From Globodera rostochiensis (taxonomy: Eukaryota; Nematoda; Chromadorea; Rhabditida; Heteroderidae): a stretch of DNA of 64,000 bases. Numbering within the stretch: position 1 is the first letter of the stretch; every line of letters starts with the position of its first letter. The notes under the pieces were generated by a model, which did no database searches, was not told where the DNA came from, and saw only the letters and a program-made list of their open reading frames with translations. The position numbers and the translations under genes are program-made. Shown piece by piece: positions 46,537-58,500 of this stretch. The DNA lies in NCBI GenBank assembly GCA_018350325.1, contig JAEVLN010000004.1:3286001-3350000 (forward strand). Reading direction: 5' to 3'.

Positions 46537-47735
46537 TTTAATAAGTTAGATAGGTATTTTAAATGTCACTGATTTCGGAATTTCTCTTATATGGGATGGT
46601 TCAGTCAGAATAAAAATTCTACGCCGCTGCTGAAAAAAGTCGGTCAATCATGAAACATCCTTCTACTCGATTAAAGCTCATTTTGTGGCTTTTAGAGTTT
46701 GTTGAGGTTTTTCGGGATTTTGATACTAGAGTGCGGCGCAGGACCGGATCTGCGCAGGATTAAGCAGGATCCGGTCCTGCAAAAAATTTTGAATTCCAAT
46801 CCTGCAACAGGATCCGCAAATTGATTTTGGATGCTGTTTGGCCTGTGCAAATAAAGGAATGCCGCACTCAAGTTTAAATGTAATTTTTACGCTATATTCT
46901 TTTTAAATTACATTATATTGTGGCATGTTGCCCACGAATCAGAGCTGGCGCCAGTTCAGTCCCAGCAAATTTAAAAAGCTCTTTTTAAAAAAAGATGCCA
47001 TTCGTAAGTTCTGATTGCGATAATGCGGTTTTTTTATATTAAAGGAGTTCAATGTGAAAAAGCACCGGGGTCAGGGCCGTATCTAGAGCAACTTTTCGGG
47101 TGGGACGAAGCCAAAAAAGTCCATTTTTGGGTTTTATTGCATTTTTCATAAGCAATTTTTCCCAAAAAATAAAAAATTTTAGGCGTGCAGTTTTGCGTTT
47201 AAAACAGTTTGATTTTTCTTTAAATTTTCAGATTTTGATTTCACTTTTTTGAGAACTTCTGCGGTTGGGGCGGGTCGGCGGTGTCGATAGGCGCCGCTGG
47301 GAAAATTTTCGAGTTTTTGATTGAATTTGTTAAGAAAATTGGCCCAAAAATGATTTATTTCGCAAAACAAAAGGGTACCCCCTATGGTTTTTTTACTTAA
47401 AAAAACTTTCGGGGGATGCATGGCCCGCTTGGGCCCCCCCCCAGCATACAGCCCGTTACGGGGTTTTTCATATTTTGTTTTTGTTCAGAAGGTATACGAC
47501 TAATCGGTTAGCTTACGATTGTCAAAGAAAAATCCTCACTCTAGTAATTAGGTAGTTCCAAAAAATGCAAATCGAATGCTCAAACTTCAACCGCCATTTT
47601 CATTCGATTTTTTTTTAAATTGGATTTTGCTCTTTATTCGGAGTTTGAAGTCCGTCTGCTTTATCGACTTAAAAAATAAACGTTACCGCTTTGAGGTTTA
47701 TATCATTTGTCATTGAATATAATCCAACGTTAGCT
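46537..47735. other. Divergent intergenic region, SKP2 / HORMA
   Basis: Shared upstream region of two genes with cell-cycle and meiotic roles. It is mostly occupied by the transposon-like segments listed separately. About 190 bp of AT-rich DNA remains before the HORMA start and another 190 bp before the SKP2 start. Confidence 0.5.
46724..47546. mobile_element. Possible DNA transposon remnant with TACTAGAGTG ends
   Basis: TACTAGAGTG at 46724-46733 is an exact inverted match to CACTCTAGTA at 47537-47546, consistent with ends CTAGAGTG/CACTCTAG inserted at TA. A second inverted pair, GAGTGCGGC (from 46729) and GCCGCACTC (about 46861-46870), would instead define a 140-bp element. A hairpin AGGACCGGATC/GATCCGGTCCT lies just inside the left end. 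Neither interpretation has coding capacity. Region 47073-47463 (GGCCGTATCTAGAGC ... CCCGTTACGGGG) may be a further insertion. Confidence 0.45.
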
Positions 47736-49570
47736 ATGCCTCCATTGTACCCCGAACTGGTATGCATCAGAACAAAATTGCATTTGAATCTTTGTTTCGA
47801 TTTTTAGAAGAGAGAGAGTCTCCGCCAATTGGCCCCGAGTTCTTGGGAGGCGTGTTTTTCGAAGAATCAGCTCACTGATGCGAACCGACTCCGTTTTCTA
47901 TCCCGCATGGCTTACATCGCAGTGGCACATTATCTTCTCTACCGTGGACTTCTCCCGAAGGGTGTTTTTAAGCGTCGTAAAATCGAAGGTTTGTTGGCCT
48001 GCTGCTATACTAGGTCCAGTCCATTCGCTTTTTTCTTTGAATGTTTTTCAATTCCTTTCTCTTGTGCAATAAATCCAATCATTTTTTGATTTCGGGGACG
48101 GAGGGAAATTCCCTTTTCCTGGTTACAGGGCTGAACTAATGGTTGGCCCGGTGTATTTATTTCTCAGCACTTTAGATGTTGCCATCTACTGTTTTGATAA
48201 CAATAAGCGCTGGGGCCAGAAGCTTTCGGAAATGATGAAAGGCATCAAAGAGGCCATCGAAAAGAAATACGTTAAGCAGGCATTCATCATGATAAATGAA
48301 GACAGCGACAATCCAAACGTAGTCCAATTAATTTTTGCACAAAATTAATGAAGGTTTACAGGTGGCGACTGAAGTGTTCTCGCTCAGTTTCTGTTACATG
48401 GAGGAACACGCACTGAGTGTTTTGGAGTATTTTTTTAGTTTAATTTTGCGACGATCTCCTTTTATTCAGTGACAGGGGCAATTCCATCATATCGTTCGGC
48501 TACAAGAGCGAGAAATCATTCCGATTGCAAGTAAAGCACATCATCAAGAAGCTCAGTGCTGTCACCAAACATCTGAAGCCGCTGGAGGGAGTCACGCCGC
48601 ATCTGAAGCTCACGTACTACGAAAGTATTCCCATACCCAATATCGTTTTAACGACATAACCTTGTTCATAGATACACCAGATGACTACGAGCCGACTGCG
48701 TTTAAGCCCTGCGAGAGCACTTACACCTTCAAGAAACCGCCAACCTTCTACAATTTTGGCCACATTTCCAGCAAGGAAACGGCGATGTCGTTTGTTTTAG
48801 AGAGTTTGTACATCGCTGAGGCTGAAGTGGCGGTGCTCGACGATTTGTTGCTGGAACAGGCCGGCTACAAAGACAATGATGTCATCAACGCGATGGATGT
48901 GACTATCGACGGATGTTTCACCTCGGAGGAGCAGCAGGAGAGTCCTAAAATTGCCGAATCCAAACAGAAGACGCAATTGTTCTTCGAGTCGGACCGCTCT
49001 TCCGGAGGTCTGCAGATGACTATTGTTACGACTTCGCCGGTGGAGGCGACTCACTCGGTCAGGGGCGTATTCTGTTAGCTTCAAACTTTGTTCCTTTTAC
49101 ACTTTATTTTGAATTTTGCACACGTTTTTCCACAACGAGCATAGTCTTGCCCTTGTCAGAGTGAGACCATCGAGAAGGCGCGTCAGGACAAGGATGAAAT
49201 GGTGCTGTCCGTGCCGCAGTTCGATTCTCTGGAGAATGTCACCCTCGCCGACGATGAATCTGATGACATTGATGAACTTATGCAAGTCAGCAAGAAAGTG
49301 CGTGAATCGCCCTACGTCAAAACGCGTCAGCGTGCGCGGTAATTTTAAAAGTAATTATTTGTTCGTTAACATTAATCTGCTTGTCGTAGTATGCTTACTC
49401 CGCGTGGTGTGGAGTTTACCCGTCGTGCCTCAAAACGTTTCACCAAGTCGTCAGCTTCAAGTCGACCCGTTTTGGTCTGTTTCATTTAAAATGCTCACTT
49501 TAAATGACCGTAATTACAGAAGAGCCCAAACGACGACAGCCAATATAACCTCACTTCTCCGATTGTCTGA
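47736..49570 (+). CDS. HORMA-domain meiotic chromosome-axis protein
   Basis: Exons: 47736-47759, 47808-47988, 48129-48318, 48362-about 48417, 48470-48624, 48672-49057, 49160-49338, 49390-49474, 49520-49570. The HORMA fold is recognised from RFLSRMAYIAVAHYLLYRG, VKQAFIMINED, VATEVFSLSFCYMEEHAL, NSIISFGYKSEKSFRLQVK, HLKPLEGVTPHLKLTYYE and TPDDYEPTAFKPCE. This order matches HORMAD1 and the C. elegans HIM-3/HTP group, which load on meiotic chromosome axes and promote pairing and crossover control. The C-terminal half is acidic, then basic (TRRASKRFTKS), and ends SPIV. Two junctions break frame by one base: exon 3 start (expected GLNLM, seen GLN then a stop or AELM in another frame) and exon 4/5. 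Convergence on a good C-terminus argues for sequence error, but a decaying copy is possible. Confidence 0.8.
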
Positions 49571-50523
49571 GATGGCGGCATCCTCAAACTGATTTAGATT
49601 GTTGATTTGGTTTTTCCCGGTTTTGAATTGTATCCTGTTTCCTCTCTTTCTTTACTATTCTGCCGGTTATTCGAATTTAAACGTGCTTTCTTATTTTCTT
49701 TCCCATCGTAATTATCGAATTAAATAAATTAAAAAGTGCCTCTCCTCCAATTTCCGAAAATCTCCCCCCCCCTCCTTTATCTTCTCAATTATACCGTAAT
49801 TATGTGTATAAATGTTAATTTCCTCAGAATTGACCACGCAGAACAAAACCCCATTTTCGAATGATCTAAAAAATTAGCTAATAGTCGGGCTGGTCCCTCC
49901 CATTCTCGCCCCGATTTTTCGAAAAAAAAGATTTCTAAGTCATGCAAAACATTTTTTTATTGAAATTCATTCCAAATTACAACCAAAATGTTAGAAACTC
50001 AAAAACTTTTCCTTTCACAGAAATCAATTAAATTCAAAATAAGAAGTGTTAAACTGAATTTACCCAAAGGTTGTTGGGAATGGAAGCAAAATATGCATTA
50101 TGTACACAGGGAAAAGAAATAATGTATCTGTTTTGATCATTCCAAAAAATTGTTCCTAACAAAACGATTTTTTTTGCTTATGACTTCACGCACAAACAAA
50201 CTTGAAAAGTACTCAACCATCAAGTGAACAGTGGGAAATTGTTATTGAGGCGCTAACAAATTCTCGCCAATCGGAAATATCAATATGTGTGGGTATTGAT
50301 TGTATCAGGGATGCGCATCTCTATGGCCGTCCTTTAAAACCCAGAATTTGGTCATAAAAACCCCGAATAATGATTTCTAGTATCCAAAATGACCGGAACA
50401 TCAGAAGCACATCCCGGGTACAAATGAGCGTAAAAATGAAGGCAATCCAAACTGAGCATGGGTAAAAAGCAAAAGGAGACAAAGCTGGCTTTTTTGCGAC
50501 TGGAAAGAGATTTTGAAAGACAA
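49571..50523. other. Convergent intergenic region, no gene seen
   Basis: AT-rich sequence between the stop codons of the HORMA and mucolipin genes. It has a short C run at about 49766 and no frame with a recognisable product. Confidence 0.6.
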
Positions 50524-53500
50524 TTAGGAGCGAGAGGACATCTGGCTAGTTGATGGAGCAGTGACGACGAATCGGCTCATCCTGAGACTGTCGGCGGGCA
50601 ATTGCTGCATTCCAGGGGGCACTCCCTCTCTATTTCCAATGTACAGCGGTTGCTGATCATTTTGTCCCTGCTCCATATTGCTCTGTTCATTGCCAACGTC
50701 CATCGCCGTTGCGTCTAACACTGCCACGTCATTGTGTGTGGACGCTCTTGACAGCCCGGTGGTGTTCTCAAAAGATTGGTAGTCGAAGAAAGGACCGCCG
50801 TTGTTGCCGGAGAAGCGTCCACCACCAACAGAAGTGCCGGGTCTGCTATTCCCTCGGAATGGGTTCCTCAACGGTATCGCACCGCACAAGTCGGTCCAAT
50901 TGCACAGGAAGGGCCAATTGTCTTCTGTAGATCAACAAAAAGTCAGCAGAAAAGGAAATTAAACTAAAAGAATTGAAAAGTGAGCCTAGAAATAAAAAGA
51001 AAGCCAAGGCTCAGAAGAAGAAAAAGATTGTTAACGCCCAGAGTAATTGAAAAACAAACAAAAAAATTATTAAAAAATTCACTATCAGGGAAAGAAAAAA
51101 AACATCACAAATTGGATTCTTCTCGAAAAGACACCGGTATTCTTCGACAACCATTCATTGATTGGACAGACCGACCTAATCTGAGCAGCTGATCAGCCGC
51201 AAAAAGTTCACGTGCTTCGTGCGTGTTCGCGTTTGGCATCTCCGAGCTGGCCAAGAACTCTTGGAGGGTGGATCTTTGGACGTCCAGTGCCGGATTGTGC
51301 CGGTTTTTCACAACCTCAAAAAATTAACCCGGTATTGCCCCCAAATTGTTCCACCTCATAAGCGTCCATGATGATGGCGATGAACAACGACAGCACGACG
51401 TAAATGAACAGTGAGACGAACAGGTAAATGTACACAGTTCCAAACACTTTGATGATGGTATTATCGTCACTGATCGTGTAGAAAGTGGCGAACATATCGT
51501 CTCCATTGAGCAGCGAGAACAGCGCCTCTGATGACTCGCCCAAAGTGCGAAACTAAGCCAAAAAACGTGTCCATTGAATACCATTCAGAATTCAGACTCA
51601 CCTTCAGACTGTACGGACCGATGATCACCCATCCGGCACTGTAAAAGAAAATGCCACTAGGTTTCTTTTTTATCAATAATAATAATAATAAATTTGTTGT
51701 TTTGCTCGGAGATCTTACAATAAGAAACCGCTGTAAAGAATGACGGCACAAACTAAGAAACGCATGATGGAAGGCAACGACTTGCGCAGGGTCAGAATGA
51801 TGATCTAAAAAAAGCCAATCTCGGAGCTTAGCAATACTCAGCGATTTTGTAAGAAAAACGAACGGACATTGTACTGACTAAAGAAGGTGAAATAGCGCAA
51901 CAGGCCGAAGAACACCATAAACACACCGAGTCCGAGCAGTATACCGGTAAGAGTAAACAGGGCTGAGTCAAAATCCCGGAATTGGATGGACGCTTTGCTT
52001 ACGGTGCCGGCGACTATCAATAAGTCGTTCTGAGTTTGGAAAGATAAATACTGAAAGTTTATTCTCTAAAAAGCTAAAATTTTGTCATAAAAACAAAGAC
52101 CCACCACAACAATGATGGCAAACCAAAGGTTTGAGAACTCCCATTGGTCCTTGATGTTCATTCGAATGCCAAAAGCGCGTTCAAAGAACTCACAAGTCGT
52201 CTAAAATATAAATTTTTTAGGTAATAGCTGAAAAACAAACCTTTTTCAGCAAATGGCCTTTGACCAATGCGCGCGCACAAAGCAACAAAGAACCGAGGCA
52301 CATGCACAACACAAAAACGTCAATTACAGCGATCACCACCGTGTCCAAGCCGATGCTGTTCACTGAAATATTTGACTTAACTGCAAAATTCGAATATTTC
52401 AGTTGCTGCTCACAAACCTTGCAGAATGCGTCCATTGCACAGATTGATGTAACTAATCACAATAAAATCTCATCTTCTGGGTTCAAAATCAAGCAGCACC
52501 TGATGGTGGCGATCAAGTCCACCTTGATCTGACCCGTATGGCGCGAGTTGTCAAAGCGGACAATCAGTTTGATAAGGTAACACTCCGGCTTCTGGTCGTT
52601 CTGCAGTGTGCTGAAGTGGATGGTGCGCAGGTTAAAGTTGATGAACGCTTTGGAGACGATCAGTGCATCTTCCGCCCTAAAGGTGATATTGCGTTGTACC
52701 AGCAGCCGTCGGATGGTGTATGGATCGCGAAACACGTCCAACACCTCTTCCTGTGTGAAGTTCAGCAGAAAGCAATCTGAACAGCAACTACTAAGTCGTT
52801 GCATAATAAATTGCCTTTTTGATTTTCGGATAAAAGTCTTATAAAAAGGTTGAAACCCCCGTTTTTTGTACCCTATTAATGCGTAAAATCATCGAAAATT
52901 GAAATGATCAAACCGGCGGACCGTTTTCTTCGCTGATGTCGAAGATGTACGTCTCGTTCTCAATTCTGACGTCCGCAATCCGATCGATGCACAGTTGCAG
53001 CGGCGGAATATCGTCAAATGCGATGTGCCGTCGCAAGGATTGGTGTTCATCGACAATGTGCGCCTTGCCAAGCTCGTCGTCCCACACGTCCTTGTAGGGC
53101 ATTTGTGCAATAGAAGTGTCGTAACTGAACGCAGCAAACGAATCGTTCTGGATGGAGTAATACTGAAAAAGAAGTTAACAAAAAAGAAAAACCCTAAAAT
53201 ATAATTGCATTATTTGTTATTTATTTGATTGGGAATTAAACATTAACCACACTAACAAATTAGCTAAGACTCTTACGGCTTTGACAATGTGTGAGAAATG
53301 TTCGATAATCTGGTCGCTGGTGTAAACTGAGTAAGGCCCGCTGGCCGGTGGATAAGTGCGACTAAATGTAATTTTCTCATTTTTTCATAAGAGGGTATTG
53401 TAGTGCAAGGACGTGCCGGGTGTACTTTTCCGTTTTTATTACATTTTTCGTAAAAAATTTTCTAAAAGAAAAACTGTGTTAAAACTAAGAAGCTGGTCGG

Positions 53501-54601
53501 GATAAATTTCTTTCCTCATAAAACATTTCGGGGGAGGGAATCCCTCCCCCCCCCCCCGGTTACGGGCTGATCACCCACAATTTCCCCTCTACAATTTTTT
53601 TAAAAAACCGCGAAGAAGGTTAAGTTATAAAACCGCAAGAAAATGCAAAATCCAAAAATACCCCCAGCCCCCCCCCCCCCCCAAAATTTATACGCACTTA
53701 CGCCCTTGAGATTTAGTGAGAAATTGGTACAAATTTTGCCGAATTTTTATATCGGGAACGGGGTGAATTTCCCCCCCCCAAGCGCTCGATAAACTTTACG
53801 TGTCGCGCTCGTCGCCCCATTCCTTGAGGAATTTATGTCGCATCACTGTCAAAGTCTCGTCAAGAAAGTCCACGTGCGAAATGCGCAATTGGGCAAAAAG
53901 AATCAGCTGAAATTTGAAATTAGAAAAACTTCTAACAAATAGTTTAGGCTTGGAAACCAAAAATGTTTCTTATCATCTAAAACATATGCAAAGGCTAAAA
54001 ATTTCACGTTTCATGACTTAAAGATTTGGCGCTTTACGTCAAGAAATTCTAAATTGTATGCTCAACGATTAATTTACTTTTTTTGGTTAGGTTTCCCTTT
54101 TAAAAGACTTTGCTATAAAAGTACCTGAATTGTGACAAATGCCACTTTGAGCACTTGCAGGAAAAGTTTGAACGGAAATTGCTGTCGGATTCGGTACTAA
54201 AGTCGAATTTTTGGCATTCTTTAGTCTTTGTACAATCAAATGCGCTCACCTTGTCCAATGGATTCATAAAGAAGAACTGAAAATTACTTTTTAATCAAAA
54301 ATAAATAACCCACTTTCCCAAGCAATTTTACAAATTAGGCAATCGAAACACCAAACCCAAAAGGTTTCATTTCAAAATGGGGACCATCTTTTAAACAACA
54401 AAAAAAAACTTGGAGGTGCCGACGTAATCGAATGCCAATTTCGCGCTGTTCCAGCTCCAATCGGTCGAGCCGTTCATTGAAATTGAGGAACAGTCTGAAA
54501 ATTGAATGGTGTTATAGAAACCACCAGCCTAATGATATCAGCCATTCAAAATTTTGAATAAAAAACTCGCCCGTCGGGAAAAGTGTCCATAAGTTCTTCA
54601 T
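50524..54601 (-). CDS. cup-5: Mucolipin (TRPML) lysosomal cation channel, CUP-5-like
   Basis: Seventeen exons in phase: 54601-54567, 54494-54410, 54276-54250, 54196-54125, 53906-53800, 53361-53277, 53162-52922, 52776-52500, 52452-52418, 52362-52241, 52200-52105, 52029-51868, 51804-51719, 51638-51602, 51552-51355, 51314-51176, 50924-50524. RLRRHLQFFFMNPLDKYR opens the conserved core, followed by the first helix (LQVLKVAFVTIQLILFAQ). A large luminal loop with Cys pairs comes next, then five more helices (VVIAVIDVFVLCMCLGSLL, FTLTGILLGLGVFMVFFGLL, IMRFLVCAVILYSGFLL). The pore is LFSLLNGDDMF, the TRPML selectivity-filter motif. The last helix is VSLFIYVVLSLFIAIIMDAY. TRPML channels release Ca and Fe from lysosomes; CUP-5 loss in C. 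elegans blocks lysosome formation. The Asn/Gln-rich C-terminal tail is poorly conserved. Start 54601 was chosen because it is the only phase-compatible ATG. Confidence 0.94.
53400..53722. mobile_element. Possible divergent relative of the hAT-type MITE, in mucolipin intron 5
   Basis: Left part has TGCAAGGACGTGCC (about 53403-53416) and right part ends ACTTACGCCCTTG (about 53696-53708). The inverted comparison CAAGGACGTG / CAAGGGCGTA is imperfect, but the right end equals the outer TIR bases of the element at 45399. Between them are C runs (53542-53556, 53664-53682) and GGTTACGGGCTGATC. No convincing target duplication is seen. Confidence 0.35.
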
Positions 54602-55598
54602 TGGAGAGTGACCGTTGACGTAGAGACCCGGCAATGCCTTCGACGGTCATAATTATATGGAAACCTAAGAAAACCGCACTCAAAATCAGCACACAGTTAA
54701 AATTGGCCGGTGTCGTCACCGTTGTTGGGCTGAAATGCACAAAAAATGGAAATGAGCACTCCAAATCCTCTTTTCCCACCATTCACAACGACAGCGACTA
54801 ATTCCATTTCAGAACAAAGTTATGAGTCACCAAAAATGGGAGAGGCTTTTTTGATCAATGAATGTTTTTTTTAATTTTAGTCGGTCCGTGAATTGAGTAC
54901 GAATTAGAAGCCGGTAGAAAAATTCCGAGAGCGTGAGACGGGAGTTCAAATGTACCGGGACCCCGAACCTTAAATATCTGCACTCTTCACATGAGGAAAC
55001 GAATATGCAGTAATTTCCGACAAAATTTTATTTTCTTTCCCTCCATGAAAAATGCTTTCAAATAGAATGCGTACTTTTGTAGTATATTGAAGACTTATGG
55101 TGCGTGTACTCTGTTCATACCTATATTTTACGTGTTCCCCGTGGACACATGTTTAGGTACTTATTGTTTAGTTGTATAAAATTATTAGGTTTTTTACCCA
55201 TATGGTGTTTAAGGCTTTTTCTTAAAAACTTAGTCAAAAGCTGCCCGATTTTACGCCTATGAAAACCCGAAAGTCTCGCCGGAACGCCCCCCCCCCAAAG
55301 TCCAATCGGCTAAGAAATCGTCGAGATTAAAGAGCTTCATTGGGCGGGTCGCCAGAGAACGGTGGTCATCAGAAGACTCGAAACTTCCTTTACTCACGAA
55401 AACATATTCTGACAATGAGACTACATTAATAGCATACAAGTAGTATTAAAATAAACACCCGAAAGCCAATGTCAAAAGTTACCGGACAAATTGAGAGGTG
55501 TATAAATAAAAACATATAATACAATAACGGAGATTTGTCTGCCATCCTTACAAATTAGGATAATAAATGAATGAATGCAATTCAGCAAAATGCCGGAA
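54602..55598. other. Spacer between DAG lipase and mucolipin genes
   Basis: About 1 kb. A minus frame at 55257-55408 reads EYVFVSKGSFESSDDHRSLA and later MKLFNLDDFLADWTLG. It is preceded by a good acceptor (TCATTGTCAG) and could be a final exon of the DAG lipase gene if a phase-1 donor exists upstream. A second exon-like stretch (DGRQISVI) is at about 55530-55553. I could not connect them in phase. Confidence 0.4.
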
Positions 55599-58500
55599 TT
55601 ATGCTTTAAAAATTGGGCGTCTATCATCGTGTTGCTGTTGTTGATGTTCATTCCCACCACCGGCGTTGACAAAAGCATTTGCAGCTTTACTCAAGGCTTT
55701 ATCAATGTTGAAAATCCAGTGGTCACGAATCATTGAGGCATTCAACTGAATCATATTTTGTGTATTTTATTTGCTCAAAAAAATGTACAAATCATTTCAA
55801 AGGAATGCCACCCCTCCCTACCGCCGTCCCCTTCAACAATTCCCTACACCAACAGCAGAAACAACAACAGCCCAGCACCTGTATTTCGTAAAAGGCTGTG
55901 TGGGGTATCCAACGCAGTTCCACGTTATTCTCGTCATTGTACGCCAAATGAAGCAAATGGCCAGGCGGCCGGAGATGCTTAAAAACAATTTTGCAAAACC
56001 AAACACAATTTGTGTAGCATTGTGCCAACCAGGCCCGTGTCTGTGGTGTTGGCGGGGTGGGACGGTAAAATAAAATCTTGAATTAAATTCCCATCAACTA
56101 AAATCGACCTACAGTAAAGGCAAAATACGGTAATTAGTCCAATCCTACCCGAATTCCGGCGCCATCCCGCCATTGTTCAGCACTCGGAGGTTGCAGAAGT
56201 GAAGGAGGAACAATGGCACTTTCTGCCCGACAAAGGTTCCTCGTGGAGACAGTGTCCGTGTCGGCTATTAAAATTGGAACAAAATATTCACATTCTTTTT
56301 CATATCCGAAAAGCAGAGACCAGTTCAAAGTAATAGAACGCGGAGTTCATAAATATGTAAGGTCCGATAAAAAAACACCTTCATTTAAACCAAATAAAGC
56401 AAAATTAATTCTTTCTGGCGGCCTCTGCATAGATTCTTAAAAAGTACCGGAAGTCGAGTGCAGCTCAAAAGGGTACGCCAAGAACAGCTTGAAGAAGCCT
56501 TTGATCAGCACTTCGTACTTTGCCCTGTCCGTGGAGACAATTTCGCGCTCAATTTCCTGCTTCAGCAAGTGAATGGAATGGGTGGTCATGCGCGGAATGA
56601 CGTCGTCGCCCAGCACAATGGACAGCGTGTTCCGCTCCGTGTCCGGAATGCCGTTCTCGCTGATAACGGGGCCGGGCGGCGCGAACGCGTAGCAGCGAAC
56701 GTCCGGATATTTTGCCCTTCAAATTCGCATTAAAAAAACTAATAAATAAAAGTGAGTCGGCCGAACCGATTCCAACAAAACAAATAAATTCACTTTAACA
56801 ACAGTGCCAACAATGACCCGATGCCGCCGCCAAGTGAATGACCGCAAACGACCAAACAATAGTCGGGGTATTTCAGCTCAAGATCTTCCAACACGTGGTT
56901 GCTCATTAGCGTTTCGTACACGTACCTGTCAAAATATACGTTTTAAATGATAAACAAGTTTCAGTTGGAAGTGATTAAAATTATTAAGATTGGAAAAAAA
57001 CTTGTATTGGGGTCAAAACTGAATTTAAAAAAGCCCGCCTTGCTCCACGCAGCATGCCCTTGTGAACGCGGACCTCTCCCCGCCCATCCAATTCCTTGTC
57101 ATTGCGCAGAATCGGGTCCGAGTCAACGTCCACAGAATTTCCGAGCAGTTCATCGCTCAGCGACAGGTCAGTGATCAAATCCATAAAGGAAGCGGACCCT
57201 GAAAAAATGGTAAAGCAACAAATAATATACAGGTTTGGACCTCGAATTGCAATCACAACTGCCCGTGTTTTGTCATCCACCAACACAGCGAATGGCACCT
57301 CAAAGAGACGATTTCGTAATGAGAGGAAGTACAGGCGACAGTCCGCGTCCAACCGCAGCATAAACGCACTGAAACACGAAGAATGAGTTTAATTATATTG
57401 ATTGTATTATTGTATCTAAAGCTGGACTAAGCCTAATTACTGTACGGCTTACGTACGCCAAATCGGTAAAGGGCAAAACTAAAAAAATGTTTGAACAACG
57501 AAAAAAAAAAAAATTTTTTTTTCCGAAGACCGTCCACATCCCAACGAAAAATGTGTCAAGCTACGGGAAAAGGATTAAGTTCGTTGTTCGCCGCCCCGCC
57601 CATTTTAACCTCCGATGACATGAGCAACAATTGTCCGCAACGACAACAAACTCATCGCTGGCGACGCCTTTGCTGGTGTTGCACAACTGCCGGCACAACA
57701 AACACCAGGAATAACAGGCACAATTGGTCAACACGTAAAAGGGCCATCCGTAAACGGCCACTGAAAAGCCCAAGTAGCGATTGGCCATCTCCAGACAGTT
57801 TGGTATCTGCAATTACATTTTTTTTTGGAGAAGCCGAAAGTCCTCCGTGACGGGGGGGGGGGGGGGGCACCCCCCCCCCCCAAAAGTGTCATTGCCAGCA
57901 AACCTGCATCCATTCGGGCCGAGATTTTACAACGCTTTGCAAGGAGTCAAGCGACGGCGGGATGCGTTTGTTCGGTGAATGGACGAGCAGCAAAAGGCCG
58001 GCGATTATGTCGGACAACACAAAGTCAGTGTCCACAAAATAAAAGGCAACCAGAGTAGCGATGTCGTCAATTGCTTCACGGACCAGCGAATCTTGGCCCA
58101 TTTTACACTGAAAATGCAAAAAAGATTTTAAAAATAAACCGCCAAATTTAAAAAGCACAAGAAAGAATCGCTTCCGCCAGTACAGTCGTTCATCGACCAT
58201 TGATCGGTCCATCCGACGTCCGTCGATCGGATTGAAAACGAGGAAAACACCGAAAAGTGTTGAGAAGACCAGAAACAGCTCCAGAACAACCGCTATCCTC
58301 AAATTCCATGGATTTATTTTAAATACACAATACACAGTCCCGTCCAATGGTACCTAATCCCGGTGGAGATCCGACACATATGACTGGCATTGTCGAGCAC
58401 ATCTTAAAAAGTTTAAAATTTTATTTTTGTGCCGAACTCACTGAATGCAATCAAAGTAGTCCAAGCAGTCCATGCAATTTCGGTCAGAAAAATAGGCAAT

